Source of the DNA: Colius striatus
Taxonomy: Eukaryota > Chordata > Aves > Coliiformes > Coliidae
DNA length: 64,000 nt
NCBI RefSeq assembly: GCF_028858725.1
Contig: NC_084773.1
Location: forward strand, 18,918,850-18,982,849
Direction: 5' to 3'
Shown here: in pieces, positions 28,001 through 41,694 of the stretch
How positions within the stretch are numbered: position 1 is the first letter of the stretch
Layout of the letters: each line of letters starts with the position of its first letter
Program-made: the position numbers and the translations under genes
Notes under the pieces: generated by a model
Told to the model about the DNA's origin: nothing
What the model saw: the letters and a program-made list of their open reading frames with translations, nothing else
Databases searched by the model: none

Positions 28001-31000
28001 TCTCTAATGTTCCCATTTATTTCTCCCACTCTTGTGTTTACCCTGTTCACCTGCATTCTGAAATGTCAAGAGCTGCATACCCTAGTGCAGGCTGCTGTGC
28101 TTAGCAAGACAAGGTTGAGCTCCTACGACTAGAAGCAAATCCCTGGGCAGGAGGGAGGTCTATGCTGATGCTGCTGTTTTTCTTCTGAGTCAAGGGGTTT
28201 CAGTGCTGAGTTTTCTGATGCTGTGTCACAGGATACTTCAGTATACCTTTGAGTAAGGTGTAGCTGGCTGGTGTCTCACTGTGGAGCCAGGGGTAACGTA
28301 GTGTGGCAGAGCTGTTGAACTGCAGTGCCTCAGTGAATTGGTGGTGTTTGGTGGAGTGGCAGGAGGGTAAGATCTGGATGGGACACAACACAGCAGTCCC
28401 CTTTTCAGTGCTGTTGAGAGTGGATGTGTGGGGAAAGCAGAGTCAGAAAGGAGAATGCTGCATTTGCAGCAGTTACAGCTCACATCTGATCTGGATCTAG
28501 GTTCAGGCTTGCTCCCCAACTCCTCGCTTGCCATGCCCATTAAACACACAGGCAGGTCTGTAGATCATCTCTCCCAAGCCTCCAGGTCCCAGGGGTGGAA
28601 GGCAAGCCAGTCTGCTGGATAGAAGGGGCAGAATGGCAACTGTGAGATAGTTTAGGAAGCTGCTTGTGACCACTCCATAGCAGGGAGCTGCCACTTTGCA
28701 GTTGAGACAACGATCTGACTGCTCGAGGGATGCAGCAGCCAGCACCATTCCTGGCAGTGCTCAGGAAAAGCGGCTGAGGCAAAGTGCTTCTACAGTTCAT
28801 CTGAATTCTTCATACAAAGTGGCAGTTCAAAAGCAATTAGCATCCCTGCCAGAGCCTGGCTGCAGCGGTGCTGCCAGGGAGGTGACAGGGCTGCTCTCCA
28901 GCCACGGCCCACCAGTGCTCACCAGGCTTGTGAGGAGGAACCGTGGCACTCTGCCACTGTCCCCATCTACCCAGAGCCGGTCACGGGGTGCTCCTGCCGT
29001 GCTCAATCTCAGGGACACTGTGTGGGCAGAGAGCAAGGATGAATCCCTCTTTCTTACTGGGAGTGGGAAAGTGGCCAAGAAGAGCAGAGAAATGTGTAGA
29101 GATTTGACAGTACATGACTTCCCAAATGCACCAGGCAATGTAACTGTGCTCATTTCTTCCTAATCGTGTGTCTAGTTTCTGGCACTCTCTCCAAAGAAGT
29201 GTTTCCAAACAGGGACTCACGGTCAGTGGTACCATCTGTGGAAGAGGGTGTTAGCTCCATTTGCATGCCTTCATCCCTAATTTGCACATGCAAAATAGCA
29301 ACCCAGTTGCACATATGCTACTGCAGGTGAGCCTCTGCCTTTAACTTTGTGAAACTGAAGCCACAAATGGCCCTAAATTGTGATGGTTCTCCAAAAGATG
29401 TGCACTCTGTGCCATGTCAGTGCTGGGACTGGGGAGAGCTCATGGTTCAAAGGCAGCGTTGTGGCTGCAGCCAGCCTGGCATCAAACAGCACTGCTGCTG
29501 CACCTGACCCCAAATGGAGTGATTCTTGTGGAAAGCAATGTCAATCAAAATTGTTAGCTTCTGCAATATTGTGATTCTTGCAGATCTATTTAGAAGTAAT
29601 CTACCAACACACAAATATAGGTTCCTAACTCAGAAGGGAGTCAAAGAGGGAACAGGAAATTGCCTTTGTACTGGATTTAATTTTTACATCTCAGACTTTG
29701 CCAAAGAGGTTTGTTATTTATAGCAGTAGCAGCAGTAATATTCATCAGTTGCCATGGACATCCTAAGCTCACCAAGTACAACAGTGAACCGCAATCTGCA
29801 TGGGAGTCATTTGAAAATGTTTTCATGCTGAGTGAAATAGTTTGTATTAAATTTAAGAGTTAAATGCTGGGTTTCTTTAGTGCCATTTCTGGGATTTCAG
29901 ATATAAAAATGGAAATGCTTTATTGGAAATGTAATGGGAAGAGCAGTGCTGTATACAAGAAGCCTGAAGAACTCACTGTCACTAGTCAGCATTCAGGAGC
30001 ACAATTACTGTGCTTGAAAAGCAGAATACACAATGAGAACACCTACAATTCCATTAATGAGGATATATTTTTGACCAGCTGAAAAACTAGATGGAGAATA
30101 ACATTTTGTAGATTAACTCTTAATGGCAGCACATTTAGGGGGCCAATTCCTGCCTTCTGCCTTGTTGGCATCTGCATTGGAAGCGGCTGTTGGTGCGTCC
30201 GATGTGGGAGAGTTATCAGGGCTGCAGAGCACTGCTCTAGTCAGATCCTCCTGTTCTGCATTTCGGGGAGCAATCCTCCTTTCTGAAATGCCAGACCTCC
30301 AAACTACTGCTGGAGATGCAAATTTTTTGCTTCTCAGAATAATTTGGGGAAAGAAAAGACAGAGCAATTATCTAAGACTTTATAGGCAGAGCCTACAGAA
30401 AGGGTTAAATCTGGGCAGAGAGATCTCAGTAGATTTTTACTGGTTATCCACTGAACCTGACCTTCCCCTTCCTCAGCCCAAAGAACAAATCCAGCAGTAC
30501 AAGAACAGCTAAGAGCTGTCAAGCTTTAATACCTATAGATAAGGTCATTCCTTGGGGGAGACTTGCTGAAATGCATAATAATATAACCAGGAGCTGTAAA
30601 AGAGGCTGAGATGTATTAGAAGATAAAACAAAGCAGACTGAAGTTCAAACACAGAAAAATCTGAGCTTTATGTGGTGAAAGGTAAAATATTTCCACGGAT
30701 AAGTGGAGACTCTTGAATGAGGAACTGTTTGAAAGACCTGGGAGGCCACTTAAATCTTTGGGGATGAGGGTTTGAAGACTTACATGATACAGATAATGGA
30801 AGAGGTGGGTTGTGCGAGGGAGGCCCACTGGAGGTGAAAAATCTGGAGCTGAACTCACATGCTGCAGCGAGTCTGGGGTCAGGAAAGGCAGGAGGGACTG
30901 AAGCATCACTTCGGGCAAGTGGAGGAGCTGCAGCTAACTGGGGAGCTCCCCAAGAGTAACCCAAAATAACCTCAGAAGCCTCCTATTGAAGTGGAGACTC

Positions 31001-33374
31001 AGTCACGGTGTGGCACAAGCACTGAAGGACAAGGCTGGCTGGCTGTGGGGCTTTGGGATTTTTTCTCTATGTAGACTGCAGTGTTTTGTGCAAAAATTGA
31101 GAAAGTTCCAACTGGACTGTGGATAAAAGTATCTGTTTGAAAGGGATTCCTTTACTGAGCCTTTTTGGATTAATGTTACTTTGTTGTTGCTTTTGGTCTA
31201 TAACTTGTGGGGTATTTAATGCAGCATCATATTGTAAACCTTCCCAGTGGGACTGTGTTTTGGCATGAGCCTGGTCTGGAAGTTGCATCTGAAAGCAGCA
31301 CACAGTTTGATAACATGTTGATGGATCCACTGGGAAATGAGCTGAGCTCACTGGCTTTAGCTGGCATGCCTTCACCACAGCATGTCTGTGTGAAGCAAGC
31401 TCGAGCACTGACTTTTCATACCACCTTACTGGGTTCGTCTTCTCTTGTGGCTCAGATCAGATCACATCAGTACTCACCTGAGTTTTGCAAGTCTGTGTTC
31501 TTGAACGCATTGAACAGCCTTTTGCATTTATCTAGTATTTGTACAGGGGCCAAAAACTATAGCCCATAGTGCTGGGAAGGGGGCTCTGCATCACTGGCCA
31601 GACTTGGGGGCAATTGCTCTCAGTGGGCACAATCGCCTTGGAGCAGGGAGTGAGGCTGCCAGTAGTTTGTAGTCAGGACGTTGAGTGCTGGTTTTGGGAG
31701 GGAGTCTGCTGATTTCTGTGAAAGCTGAAGGCTGCCAAGACCTCTCAGCACTGGGACTGCAGCAGGCTATGCATTGGGAACATAGTAAAGAAAGACTCCC
31801 AAGTATCAGTCTTGCCAATGAAGTACCTGTTCTTAGTCTAATAATGTAAAATTTTAAGAGTTCCATGGTTCAAGACACAAAAGTGATTATGAGCTGGAGT
31901 TGGTGAAAATGAGCTTTATAAAAGGAATATTGCAAATGAAATACTAGAGTAGGGAATGTTACAGCCTGTTAATACAACTTTTGGTACTGACTAACTGGTG
32001 ATCTGGCCTTTGCAGGTTGCAGATTGCTCATATTTCTATTTGAGCTCTTTCCTGCTGCCAAAACAGTTCAGGAACCTGTCCATCCAGAATAATTTTCTCT
32101 TTTCTTCTTGTTTACCAGAATGTAGGTTGGACACTTCTCAAATAGATTTAGGTATACTGCAGATATTTTACAGTTTTAGCATGTATTATTGTGCACATGT
32201 AATTGTATTCACTTGCTGGCAATAAAGAAGTTGTGAAAATGGAAAAAAGACCCCAAATCCCAACACATCACTGCTGCATTCTCATCCTTTTCATACAATG
32301 TGGTGTGGGAGAGATTACTGTCTTGAGATGAAAGAGCAACACGTGAAATCCCACACACAGAGCACTTCAATGTGTGTTTCTCACAGGGGAAACAACACCA
32401 AAGAAGGATGGGAACAAAACTCACTGTTGCTTTTTGTTCAGTTTGAGGTCTTTTGTTTACAAACTTTTACCAAGCAAAAATGTGTGGAGAAGTGTTAAAA
32501 ATGCTCTTAAAATCAAGCATGTATTAGCTCTTGAATTACTTCTCCACCTCCTTGCAGTGCAGGGCAAGGTAACTAAACTGAGTTCTTTATAATCATCAGA
32601 GCCAAGGCATTAGCAAAATGAGGAGAAAACACAGAACAAATGGTCCCTCCCTCACTGTGCTCACTGCAGCATCCTGCTGTGCTTCAGAGTGTCTTAGTGC
32701 AGCAGTGGATGAGTTGCTCTCCCTTGCTTTTCTCTGTAGGTATTCTTTCCAAATGCAAGTACATTTTGTCTAGACAAAGCACTCTTGTGACTCCAATTTT
32801 AGAGTTCACTTCATTTCAACTATCTTTCAATATTTAGCATTGTCTTCTTGGAAGGCAAGGAAAGCTCAGCTCTTTGGAATTTAGTAAAAAATTGGTCCTG
32901 TAAAAGCAGGAGATTTCTCTCTAAAAAGGAGATTTCTTGAATCCTCCCTGGAAGTAGAGGAGCCATCAGTGAGGTCTGTGTGCGAGCTGCTATTGGAGCC
33001 TAACACAATGGCTGTGTTTCGTATTCAGAAAGCTGAGCTCCAGCTGAGGCAGAAAAGTTGGGGAATTCTCACTTGCAGATAAATCTTGTATCCAAGTTGT
33101 ACTTCTTGATTGCTAATTTCACTAATTAAAATACCTATCACCCATGCACGCCCCAGTCTGATTTAGAAGAGGAAGATGACTGTCTTTAACGAGCAGTACA
33201 TGAACCACAAATTCTTACCCAGACGGCTGTGCTGGGATTTATCACTGTGATAGGGTCAGAACCTTCCAGCACTGGGGAGGTGTTACATGAGTACTGAGTG
33301 GGTTTGGGCAACAAGACACATTCTTACATGTTGCTGAGCCATAGGGTGCTGCTTTACATTGGAGGAACCGATGT
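13001..33374. other. Non-coding intergenic DNA, block 2
   Basis: No gene was recognised. The longest frames (minus 18665-19303, plus 23617-24117, plus 28696-29163) sit in C/G-richer patches with open frames on both strands at once, which suggests low stop density and not coding. A CA repeat lies at 26300. Confidence 0.6.
26300..26323. repeat. (CA)8 microsatellite with interrupted end
   Basis: Eight CA units, then AACACAA. Confidence 0.95.
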
Positions 33375-33697
33375 TGATGAGACAAGGGGTAATGGTGCAG
33401 AATAAAAGAGAGCAGATTCACACAAGATATAAGGAAGACCTTTTTTTATGATGTGGCAAAACACTGGCACAAGTCACCCAGAGAGGTGGTAGATGCCCCA
33501 TACTTGGAAGTATTCAAGGTCAGATTGGACTGGGCTCTGAGCAACCTGATCTAGTTGAAAGTGTTCCTGCTCATTGTAGGGGATTGAACACGTTCTTACT
33601 CATTGCAGGGGATTGAACACATTCTTACTCATTGCAGGGGATTGAACACGATGACTTTCAAAGGACTTTTCCAACCCAAACCATTCTGTGGTTCTAA
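33375..33697 (+). repeat. CR1 LINE 3' fragment with internal triplication
   Basis: The sequence follows the bird CR1 3' end: GACAAGGGGTAATGGT, GATATAAGGAAGA, CACTGGCACAAGTCACCCAG, AGAGGTGGTAGATGCCCC, GAGCAACCTGATCTAGTTGA, and finally TTCCAACCCAAACCATTCTG with TGGTTCT. It is a 5'-truncated, non-coding remnant of about 320 bp. A 29-bp segment is repeated three times (see separate entry). Confidence 0.92.
33563..33649 (+). repeat. Three tandem copies of a 29-bp unit inside CR1
   Basis: Units at 33563-33591, 33592-33620 and 33621-33649 share the core CTCATTG-AGGGGATTGAACAC. Units 2 and 3 differ only at the first base, while unit 1 differs at a few positions. A normal CR1 tail has this segment once, so it expanded after insertion or in the source copy. 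Confidence 0.92.
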
Positions 33698-35397
33698 TTT
33701 GCTTTGCAGCTTCTGACACCCATAAAACGTACAAAGCAGTGTTTGCCTACGGCATTGCAGTTAAGTGTAACGTTTTTTTAAGGTACTTCTCATCAGATTT
33801 CTGCTTGTGTATCTCCTCGGGGTGGAGGGAGCAGAGGAGAGGGGCTGTCAGGAGCTGAGCAGCAGAAGAGGTTGTGGTCATCCGTGGGAGCTGTAGCTGT
33901 GTAGGGGGCACAAGCTGCCTGCTCCCGAGCAGAGCAGAGGCCTGAGGTACCATTCAGCTCAGGAACAGGATGAATTGGCACAGTGGGAAACAGACCACCT
34001 ATACCCCATTGGAGATCTCCACACAGGACACCCACCTTTGTGCCTTTGCTGGCACTAGGCACCAGGAAATCTGTATTTTCTGCTCTGCATCTGAATGGGA
34101 AACTGCATTCCCTCTTCACTAATGTGCATCATCAGTCTTTCAAAGATACTTGATTTCTCTTTGATTCTTAATTATTATAATGGTTAGGGCACTTAACATG
34201 CTTTAGTGATTTACTTCATTTAATTGAATGTAGTGATTAGGATATCTTTTATATTACCCTCGCTGTGGTTTTAATTTAAGATTATAATCTCGTGGTTCTT
34301 TCCAGCTCCTCTAGCTTTCATTTACATCCTGCTTTTCCTTTTCTGATTTCATTTTGTTTATTCATTTTTCCTGCTGATTCAGTAAACATGCTGCTAGGAT
34401 GATTTCTCAGGAAACCTGAGTCTGGTTATAAATTCTTTCATTTAGTGCAGACACTAATGAATTTATAAAAATATATGAAAATTATGCATGAGACCATACT
34501 CTAGCCTCTGGAGCTGTCTCTTGCTCTTTACAGCCATTTATTAGAACTTAAAGGAAAAGGAGGAAAGAAATTATTCTCTTGATGGGGCCTAGAGGGAACG
34601 TAGGAAATAAGGAGATGGAAAATGATAGTGTAACATCCTCTTTGTGTATGTCATGTCCTGCCTTAGTAAATGAGTGACGTGCAGATCGTGACTTTAGTGT
34701 GGTGACCCAGTGTGGGAGATGACGTGGGAGATGTTGCTACCAATACCCAGAGTAGGAGTTGCTCTGGTGAAGCAAATTGAAGTCTGAGACTGTAGTTTGA
34801 GTCAGCACTGCCCAACGCTGAGGACATCAGCAGGGGGAGGGGAGGATGGAGAGGAGAGGGTGCTGGGAGCTAGGCTGAATAACCTAATCCTGTATGATGT
34901 GAGAAATGACGTGAGCACTTCTCTGGGAGGAAGATTGGTGGATTCTCCAAATCAGTTTGAAACGTAGAGTAGCACGTTCTTTTCTCCTCTCACTGATGCA
35001 CAAAATCACACAGATAATCCAGCTGGCTTGTCACTGTAGAAATAGACGGTATCTGTGTTTTGTCTCTGCTGTAGTGCCAAATCCCAAATGTCCTCCATGA
35101 CTATCAGTGCTCTCTCCAAAGGGAAAGGGCCAACAGGGAGATTGGCACACACATGACCTCAGAGGATTTACAGGTCCAGCAGGACAGAAGCAGTTGCTTT
35201 GTAAGAAATCTTCATTTGCAATTAGGCTAAGAAAGCCCAGAGATCCATTTTATAGGCTTCTTGGTGCTCAGAGGTTTGGCCTGATGAAACATATGGAAGC
35301 AGTAAAGCACTTTATCTGCTTTCTCTTCTCCAGCACAGATACTGTTGTTACAGCACCACGAACATGGTTCTCTTGAATTCTGCCAAAGAACTACCAT

Positions 35398-35417
35398 CAC
35401 ACACACACACACACACA
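35398..35417. repeat. (CA)10 microsatellite
   Basis: An uninterrupted dinucleotide run of ten CA units, followed by AAT. Confidence 0.95.
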
Positions 35418-36717
35418 AATCCTTATCATTAAAACATAAGAGTGAACCTGTTCAAACAGAATAAAGAATTAGGCTACCAGTGTAGTGCTCCTGATGTTGC
35501 CCAAAAGTGACTGCTCAGAGAAGGGAATTTTGGGGCTCATCACCTGCCGTGCCCCTCCAGCTCCTGTGCTGGCTGTGCCCTGGGCTGCAGAGCAGCTGCA
35601 AGCAAAGGACCTCTTCTTTTTCTGTCTAAGACAACTCATTAGGTGAAAGCCATGTGTACATGCAGGGCTCCAGAAATAGTCTTTGTTGAATTGGTTATTT
35701 TTCCTATCTCACTGCACTTGTGTGCCTCTTCATTGTATTGCTTTCCCAGAGTGTATGAATGCACCTTCCGAGCCAGATGCTGGTGCCTTTAATCACCATC
35801 AATTGAACTTTATTCTGGGGAGTGTCCCAGTGCAATCAATGAAGTTTTGTGCAGAGCAAAGCACTGCAGAGCACAGCTGTGGATCTCAGAGCCTGGCCTG
35901 GGGTGACCACTGCATCTGCTTTGACTGCACCGGAGTGTCCCAGGGCTCGGCCAGGGAAACAGAGGCTGCCACTACATCAGCATCAAATACTACAATGTTT
36001 GGAGTTGCCAAGTATTGGGCCTATAATTCACGTCCTAAAGCAGTCAAACTGTTGTTTGGAGTGCAAAAACATATTAACAAATCATTGGTTATTTAAAGGG
36101 AATCGTTTAGGGCTCATCTGGCTAATGAGGAAGAAAAAGCTGAACGGAACACTTCAGTTTTACAGAGACGTATGAGATCAGCTGTTGGTAGGAAGCTCTC
36201 AGTGTACATACCTCGTTAGCTCCCTTGTGTAAAATTCCTTATCTGCATCTTTATTTAGTCTTTCATTAATTAAAGCTGCAGAATTCAGTCTTTTTTGTTC
36301 GCTGTTCTCTCAGCATGAAATTTGGCCAATTCTCCTCCTATTGGAAACGAGGCTCAAACACTGAAGTTTCTTCTTATTGTGTTCTCTCAGTTATTTATTT
36401 CATGCTACTGTCATGCATGGAAGAATTGATATGATGCTCTGATGACCTTTAGAAATTCCTCTGATTAAATGCTATTCTGCTTCATTATGACACTTCTGTA
36501 CTTGTACTACCAGATTTGATGTGTACAGCTTAATAACACAACCAGACATGAATGCTAATAACTTCACAATTCATTGAACTGCTATTTTTTTTAATGCAGA
36601 TGAATTTTAAAACAAGTTTCTCTTGCTGCAGGCTTACATGAATCATATAAATTAGAAGGTAACAAAAGAACATATTAGCATTTGTTAGCCTGGATGCACA
36701 AATTTTGTAGTAACCAT

Positions 36718-36772
36718 TTTAATATGTACTACAACTTTTGCAGCCTCAAGTTTAATATGTACTACAACTTTT
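36718..36772. repeat. 22-bp direct repeat
   Basis: TTTAATATGTACTACAACTTTT occurs at 36718-36739 and again, identically, at 36751-36772, separated by GCAGCCTCAAG. Confidence 0.93.
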
Positions 36773-39700
36773 CACCCTTGATTTTTCAACCAGCGTCATA
36801 ATTGAATTGGTTTCCTTCTTGCCTAAGGATAATGATTTTACACTGATGGAATTGTTATTAGATTCTAAGGATTATACTGATGTTGCCTGTTTTACATAGA
36901 GCTAAAAAAAAAAAGAGTTAAAGTTATTCAACTGTACAATGCTTTTACACAAAGGCTACTGTAAGTCTGAGATAGATGAACTAATTATTGTGTTTAGAGT
37001 TGTTGTTAATATCCAGCATCCATAACTGGAGGAAACTTTTTTGACATAGCTCTGTGGAAATGCTTTTGCAAACCCAGCCCCATCTCATGTCCTTGAAGTC
37101 TGGCAGGCGGTAAGTTGCTGGTGTGGAGCAGATGCTGTGAGAGCGTGTGTTCATTGAGGCAGGAGATAGCTTCCTGCAGGTGCTCACTGAAATGGCTCAG
37201 AAATCTCCTCATCTGTAGGCACATCCTCTGGTAGCGAGACAAGAAGCAGAGGAAAGGTGTGGAAGAAGGGAAAAAGGAAGGCTAGGGGACAAGTGTCTTT
37301 ACTGTGGGGATCTGGTCATCATTTCAGTTTGTGTCTGCAAGCTCTGCCAGTGCTCCAACACACCTTCCTGCCTGTTAAAACAGGTGAGAAACAGCTCACA
37401 TCTGACTTTTTCTATCTGCACATCCAGGCATTTGGATGTATGGAGGGGAAAAAATAGTCCAGGTTAAGCATAAACAATGAATTTCTGCTATCCTGGAAAA
37501 CACCAACGTTTCACATCTTAGGCTGCAGAAACAACTGTTGGATTAATTGATTTTACAGTCACTGCCTGATATGCTAAAGTGGGTGTTGGTCCCAGTGGAC
37601 GTGTCAAAATAGCATCTACAGGAGTCTCAATGATAAAAGACATTTACCTGTGTCTATTGAGCGATTGACAATTGGAATACAATTGAAATATCTGCAAGTT
37701 TTAATCAGATAAAAAGAAAGGGAAAAGTTTATTACTGCCTTTAAATATATTCAATATTTTTGCAGCTGTTACTTGTCAAATGTACAAGTGCCTGGAACTG
37801 AAATGAAGCAAGTTGTCAGCCCTTCTCTAACTTTGTGTAAAGCTGGAGATTGTCTTTGATTAAAAATAATTAAAGTATAAAATTTATATATAATAATATA
37901 TCATTGATACAACAGAAACGTAATTTTCCATCCTCTGTGAGAGAGCAGTCAGCATAACTCCAATGGGCTGCTCTTCTGCATGACTTTAAAAAGCCTTCAT
38001 GCTTCATTACCGTGGATGCTTCCCACTTAAGCTGCAGTTTCATTCACTACACAAAACAGTCAGGAGCAGCACCAGTTGTAAACTTGCACTTGCTCAACTA
38101 ATGGTATCCTGAGTGATCAATATATGAAATCAAATGCAATGTCCTCGGTGCATTAAGACATTTTCAAACTCCCATGTTTGTTGGCTACTTCAGTGTGCCT
38201 CGAGGTATAGCTCACCACTCCAGCTGTACCTGGGTCAGTGGTTTTCTTTAAGCTGAGATGTAAGCATGTCTTTAAAGAAATAAACAGACAAAGCAGCTGA
38301 CCTAAGCTAATAGAGCTGCATTGAGTTCAGCTCAAATACATGTTAAATTTTCCTGACACCATTACCCTTTTCCTTTGAAAACTTCAGTGTTTTTGGCTCA
38401 TAATAAAAGTGAGGCAAAAAAAATCCTGTAAAACAAATTAAGAAAACTCAGTGGCCCATCTGTTTTCAACCCTTTTGCTCTTTGTCCTGTGTACGGGCAG
38501 AAAAGGAGACAAAATCCCATCAAGCTTTCCTTTCAGCATTGTGCAGAGCTTCATGCTACTTCCTATGCACAAGTTTTTTTGGCCTGTAACAACAAAACAA
38601 AGTAATTAAAGTGGTTCTAGCAAAGTTAAATCAAGACAATAGCAAGAGACAAGGTCTCTGGATTCCAACTGAGGCTCTGGGACTGATTTATTGAGCAACC
38701 TGTGCTAAAATGTTTAACCTATTTGCTGCTGATTGTCTTTAAAGTGAAGCCATTAAGCCTTACCTGCCCTTAACATCGGTCCCAGCGCTGAATCGTGTTT
38801 GTGTGGTGCTTCTGGAACACATTGCTGTGCTTCCTCTGTGGGGACAGAGCATGGGGCCAAGTCACTGCTGAGGTGACAGAGAGCTCCAGCAGGATGTCAG
38901 CACACCCACTGTCTTTTAGTTCAAGGTTTAAATGCACATCTGCATGGCTGCTGGGTGCAGAGCAGGGGAGAGGGCAAAGCCCCACAGGCCTGACATTTCT
39001 GCTGCCTCTGTCAGCTTCATGACTGGTGTCAACTTTGGGGTATTTTTGCTCCCTAAAGCTTTTTTTAACAAAATGGCCAGATTTCTGTAGATCTCTAGAG
39101 GAAGAGTAAAATCTGTTGTTGTTGCAGTAAAACCTCATTATAGACTTGGTGTTACATTTCATAAGGGATCAGTTGGTGAAGCATCTGTTATTACTCTGTC
39201 GGAGAAGGTGGAGAGCAGAACTGCAGAGAAGCTTTAAGTTGAGTTTGGGGGATCAGGCGTAATTAGCAAGTTGCTGAAGGCTTGCCATGTGCTGTAATTA
39301 AAGGGCTGCTGTCAAGGCCCAAGCAGGCATAAAAATGTCCCTTCCTCAGCTGCTGTCCCCACTGGTGAGTTCATCTTCATTTGCAACATTTGATGGCAAA
39401 TTGCATTCTAAAATGGAAAAGAGAATGTCTTGTTTTAGCAATGCCTTGTTATCTCTTGGTGCTCTTCTGTGGGTGTCCAGTCTGTGCAGGCATGGCAGGA
39501 AAGGAGCCAGGTTGTTGATACATCACTTGGTCTCCCAAATTATCATCAGGCCACTGTGGGGAATGCGCTGGCAGCAGGAGGGGTGGGCTGGATGTCTGGC
39601 TCTACACCCAGCTCTTGGACTCAAACAACCAAATGCCCTGTACCACTAAAGGAAACCTCAGCCATGAGCTTGGAGACCAGCTTGTCCTTGGCACAGGTTA

Positions 39701-40327
39701 CCCCAGTGGGAAGAGGTATCGAGTATGTGCAATGGACAGAGGTGCTCCCAAGGACACACATGCACATTTGGCAGTCCCAAACTCTAAAGATGTTTCTGTG
39801 TTGTTGTAGTTGAGTTGTGCACTGGCCATGCAGTAGCTGGCTGGGATCCTGCAAAGGGGGCTATGTTCAGCACAGTTGCAAAGTCCATCTGAGAAGCTGA
39901 GAAGGAATGGCAGTGTTTTAGCACTTTATCCACCCTACAGCTGTATGCACAGGCAGAGGGAGTGCTATTGCTACCCAAAAGGGATCCAACTTGTGCAGAG
40001 CTGAGATTGCTCTCACGGGGGTGACTACAAGATAGATGTATCCTGTGCTTCTCTACACACCAGGTCAGCCTGGGCCTTAACTAGTTGGGATGCATTCTGG
40101 GGGACTTGGTGGTCTCTCCCCCTGCAAAGAACAAGAAATGGGGATCAGCAGTTACAGAAAAAAGACAGCTAGGAGAAAAAGGTCATTTTTCTCTTGTTTC
40201 CTTTCTAAACAACATTTCATTTGGTGCAAGTGTCACTATTGACAAGTGTGTTTTGTAATGTGGAAATGCACGTTAGGCTGAGATGCTGCCTTGGCTTTTA
40301 GTGTTTAATGCACAGAGTTTAGATGGC

Positions 40328-40366
40328 ATGCATTAATCATATTCCTATTGCCTTTGTTATGTTAAT
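40328..40366. promoter_or_regulatory. Candidate SOX-POU enhancer patch
   Basis: CTTTGTTATGTTAAT at 40352-40366 resembles a composite SOX plus POU site with two mismatches to the octamer half. CATGCATTAATCAT at 40328 is a further POU/homeodomain-like word. The surrounding DNA is AT-rich, so this is suggestive only. Confidence 0.2.
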
Positions 40367-41694
40367 GGCAAGAATAAGCTCTTGGTTCTTCTTTCTCATT
40401 TGAAAAAAAGGAAAGGGGCTAGACTGTTTTTGAAGATGCATTGTATATCAGCAGCTAATGAAGAGGAAATAATGATGACTCTGCACTGTAATATGTATTA
40501 GGACACTAATTAGACTATAGCAGAACTGCTTATGGATGTTTTTTAAACACCTGCTTGGTAATTTTCAGTCCCATGCGTTACTCCATTTAGCAGTGCATGC
40601 ATGATGAGAAGACAGAGTTAAGACTGAAATATGACATGCAGGACACATCAGCCTTCATTTTTGGCTTTTGTTCATCCAGCTGTATGTACACTTACGAAAA
40701 GGATAATGTGGATGGTCACTGAATAGTCCTTTCCACTGACTGGGCTTTCTGTTGCCCCTTGCAGGTAAAGGGAAAGGAGTCAGAGACGTTGCTTTCTAAC
40801 TTCTCTGTGACCATGCAGAGACATTATGGTTTCAGGGCAAGAGTTCCCGATTCAGACTGTGCCTCACACCTGCACTAGGCCAGACTGCCATGTATTGCAT
40901 CTCCAACATTTGCTTGTCATTGATTTAGTTTTCAATGTATGCTTTGGAGACCATTAAAGCATCTACATCTAGGAATTATCCTTAGTTTTTAAAGCTATGT
41001 TTTTAAGTTGTCTTAATGTAATAAGAAACCACAAATATTTCTACTCTGTATTTTACTTCCTTTTACATTTTTTTGTCTGTTATGTGAGTAATTGAATAAC
41101 AAACATGAATTACAAATGTGGACCCTCAGCCTAATCACCTACAATGAGAATAATGAATCCTAATTACAAAAGCAGTTTCCACATTTCTGTGATGGGCCAA
41201 GGCTGCTTTTGTGTGCTTTGAACTTGCACTAAAAAGAAGCAGATATTGTCAATATCTTGTACACAAGAGCATCAGCCCTAAGATAGCAAGTGCTTTGTCT
41301 TTTTCATACCCAAAACATTTCTAAGCTTCTCCCACACTACAGTGTTCTGCAGTGAAAACTGTTGGTGTAAGAATATTCCTAGTTATGCACGTTTTCACTG
41401 TCTAACACTGTTACCTGCTAGGGGAAGCAGCTTAGGAACAGGGCCACAATTCCCTTACCTGTGATCATGAAATGTTTGTGTGGGACAGCTTCATTTGTTT
41501 AGGCTGGAGCACATCAGCTGAGGTTTGGATGATCCCTGCCTTTCCAAGAGCGGGACAGCAGAGATGTGGCTACTTCCAGCCTAAGGCTTAGCGCATCCTT
41601 TGTTACAGGCTGTAGAAACTTTTATGCCAAGTGTTTTCATTCCAAGCAGTAAATGGTGGTTTAAACCAATACAGAATTGCCACAGGGAATCAGC

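Larger units (their letters stand above)
33698..41694. other. Non-coding intergenic DNA, block 3
   Basis: This block is AT-rich, particularly 36200-37000 and 37860-37910. It contains the (CA)10 at 35398, the 22-bp direct repeat at 36718, an A11 run at 36904 and a possible SOX-POU motif cluster at 40328-40366. No gene was recognised. Confidence 0.6.

Noticed and set aside
35683..36096. Plus-strand frame of 137 codons with Cys-rich start
   Set aside because: The Cys spacing fits no known motif and there are no flanking splice or promoter signals.
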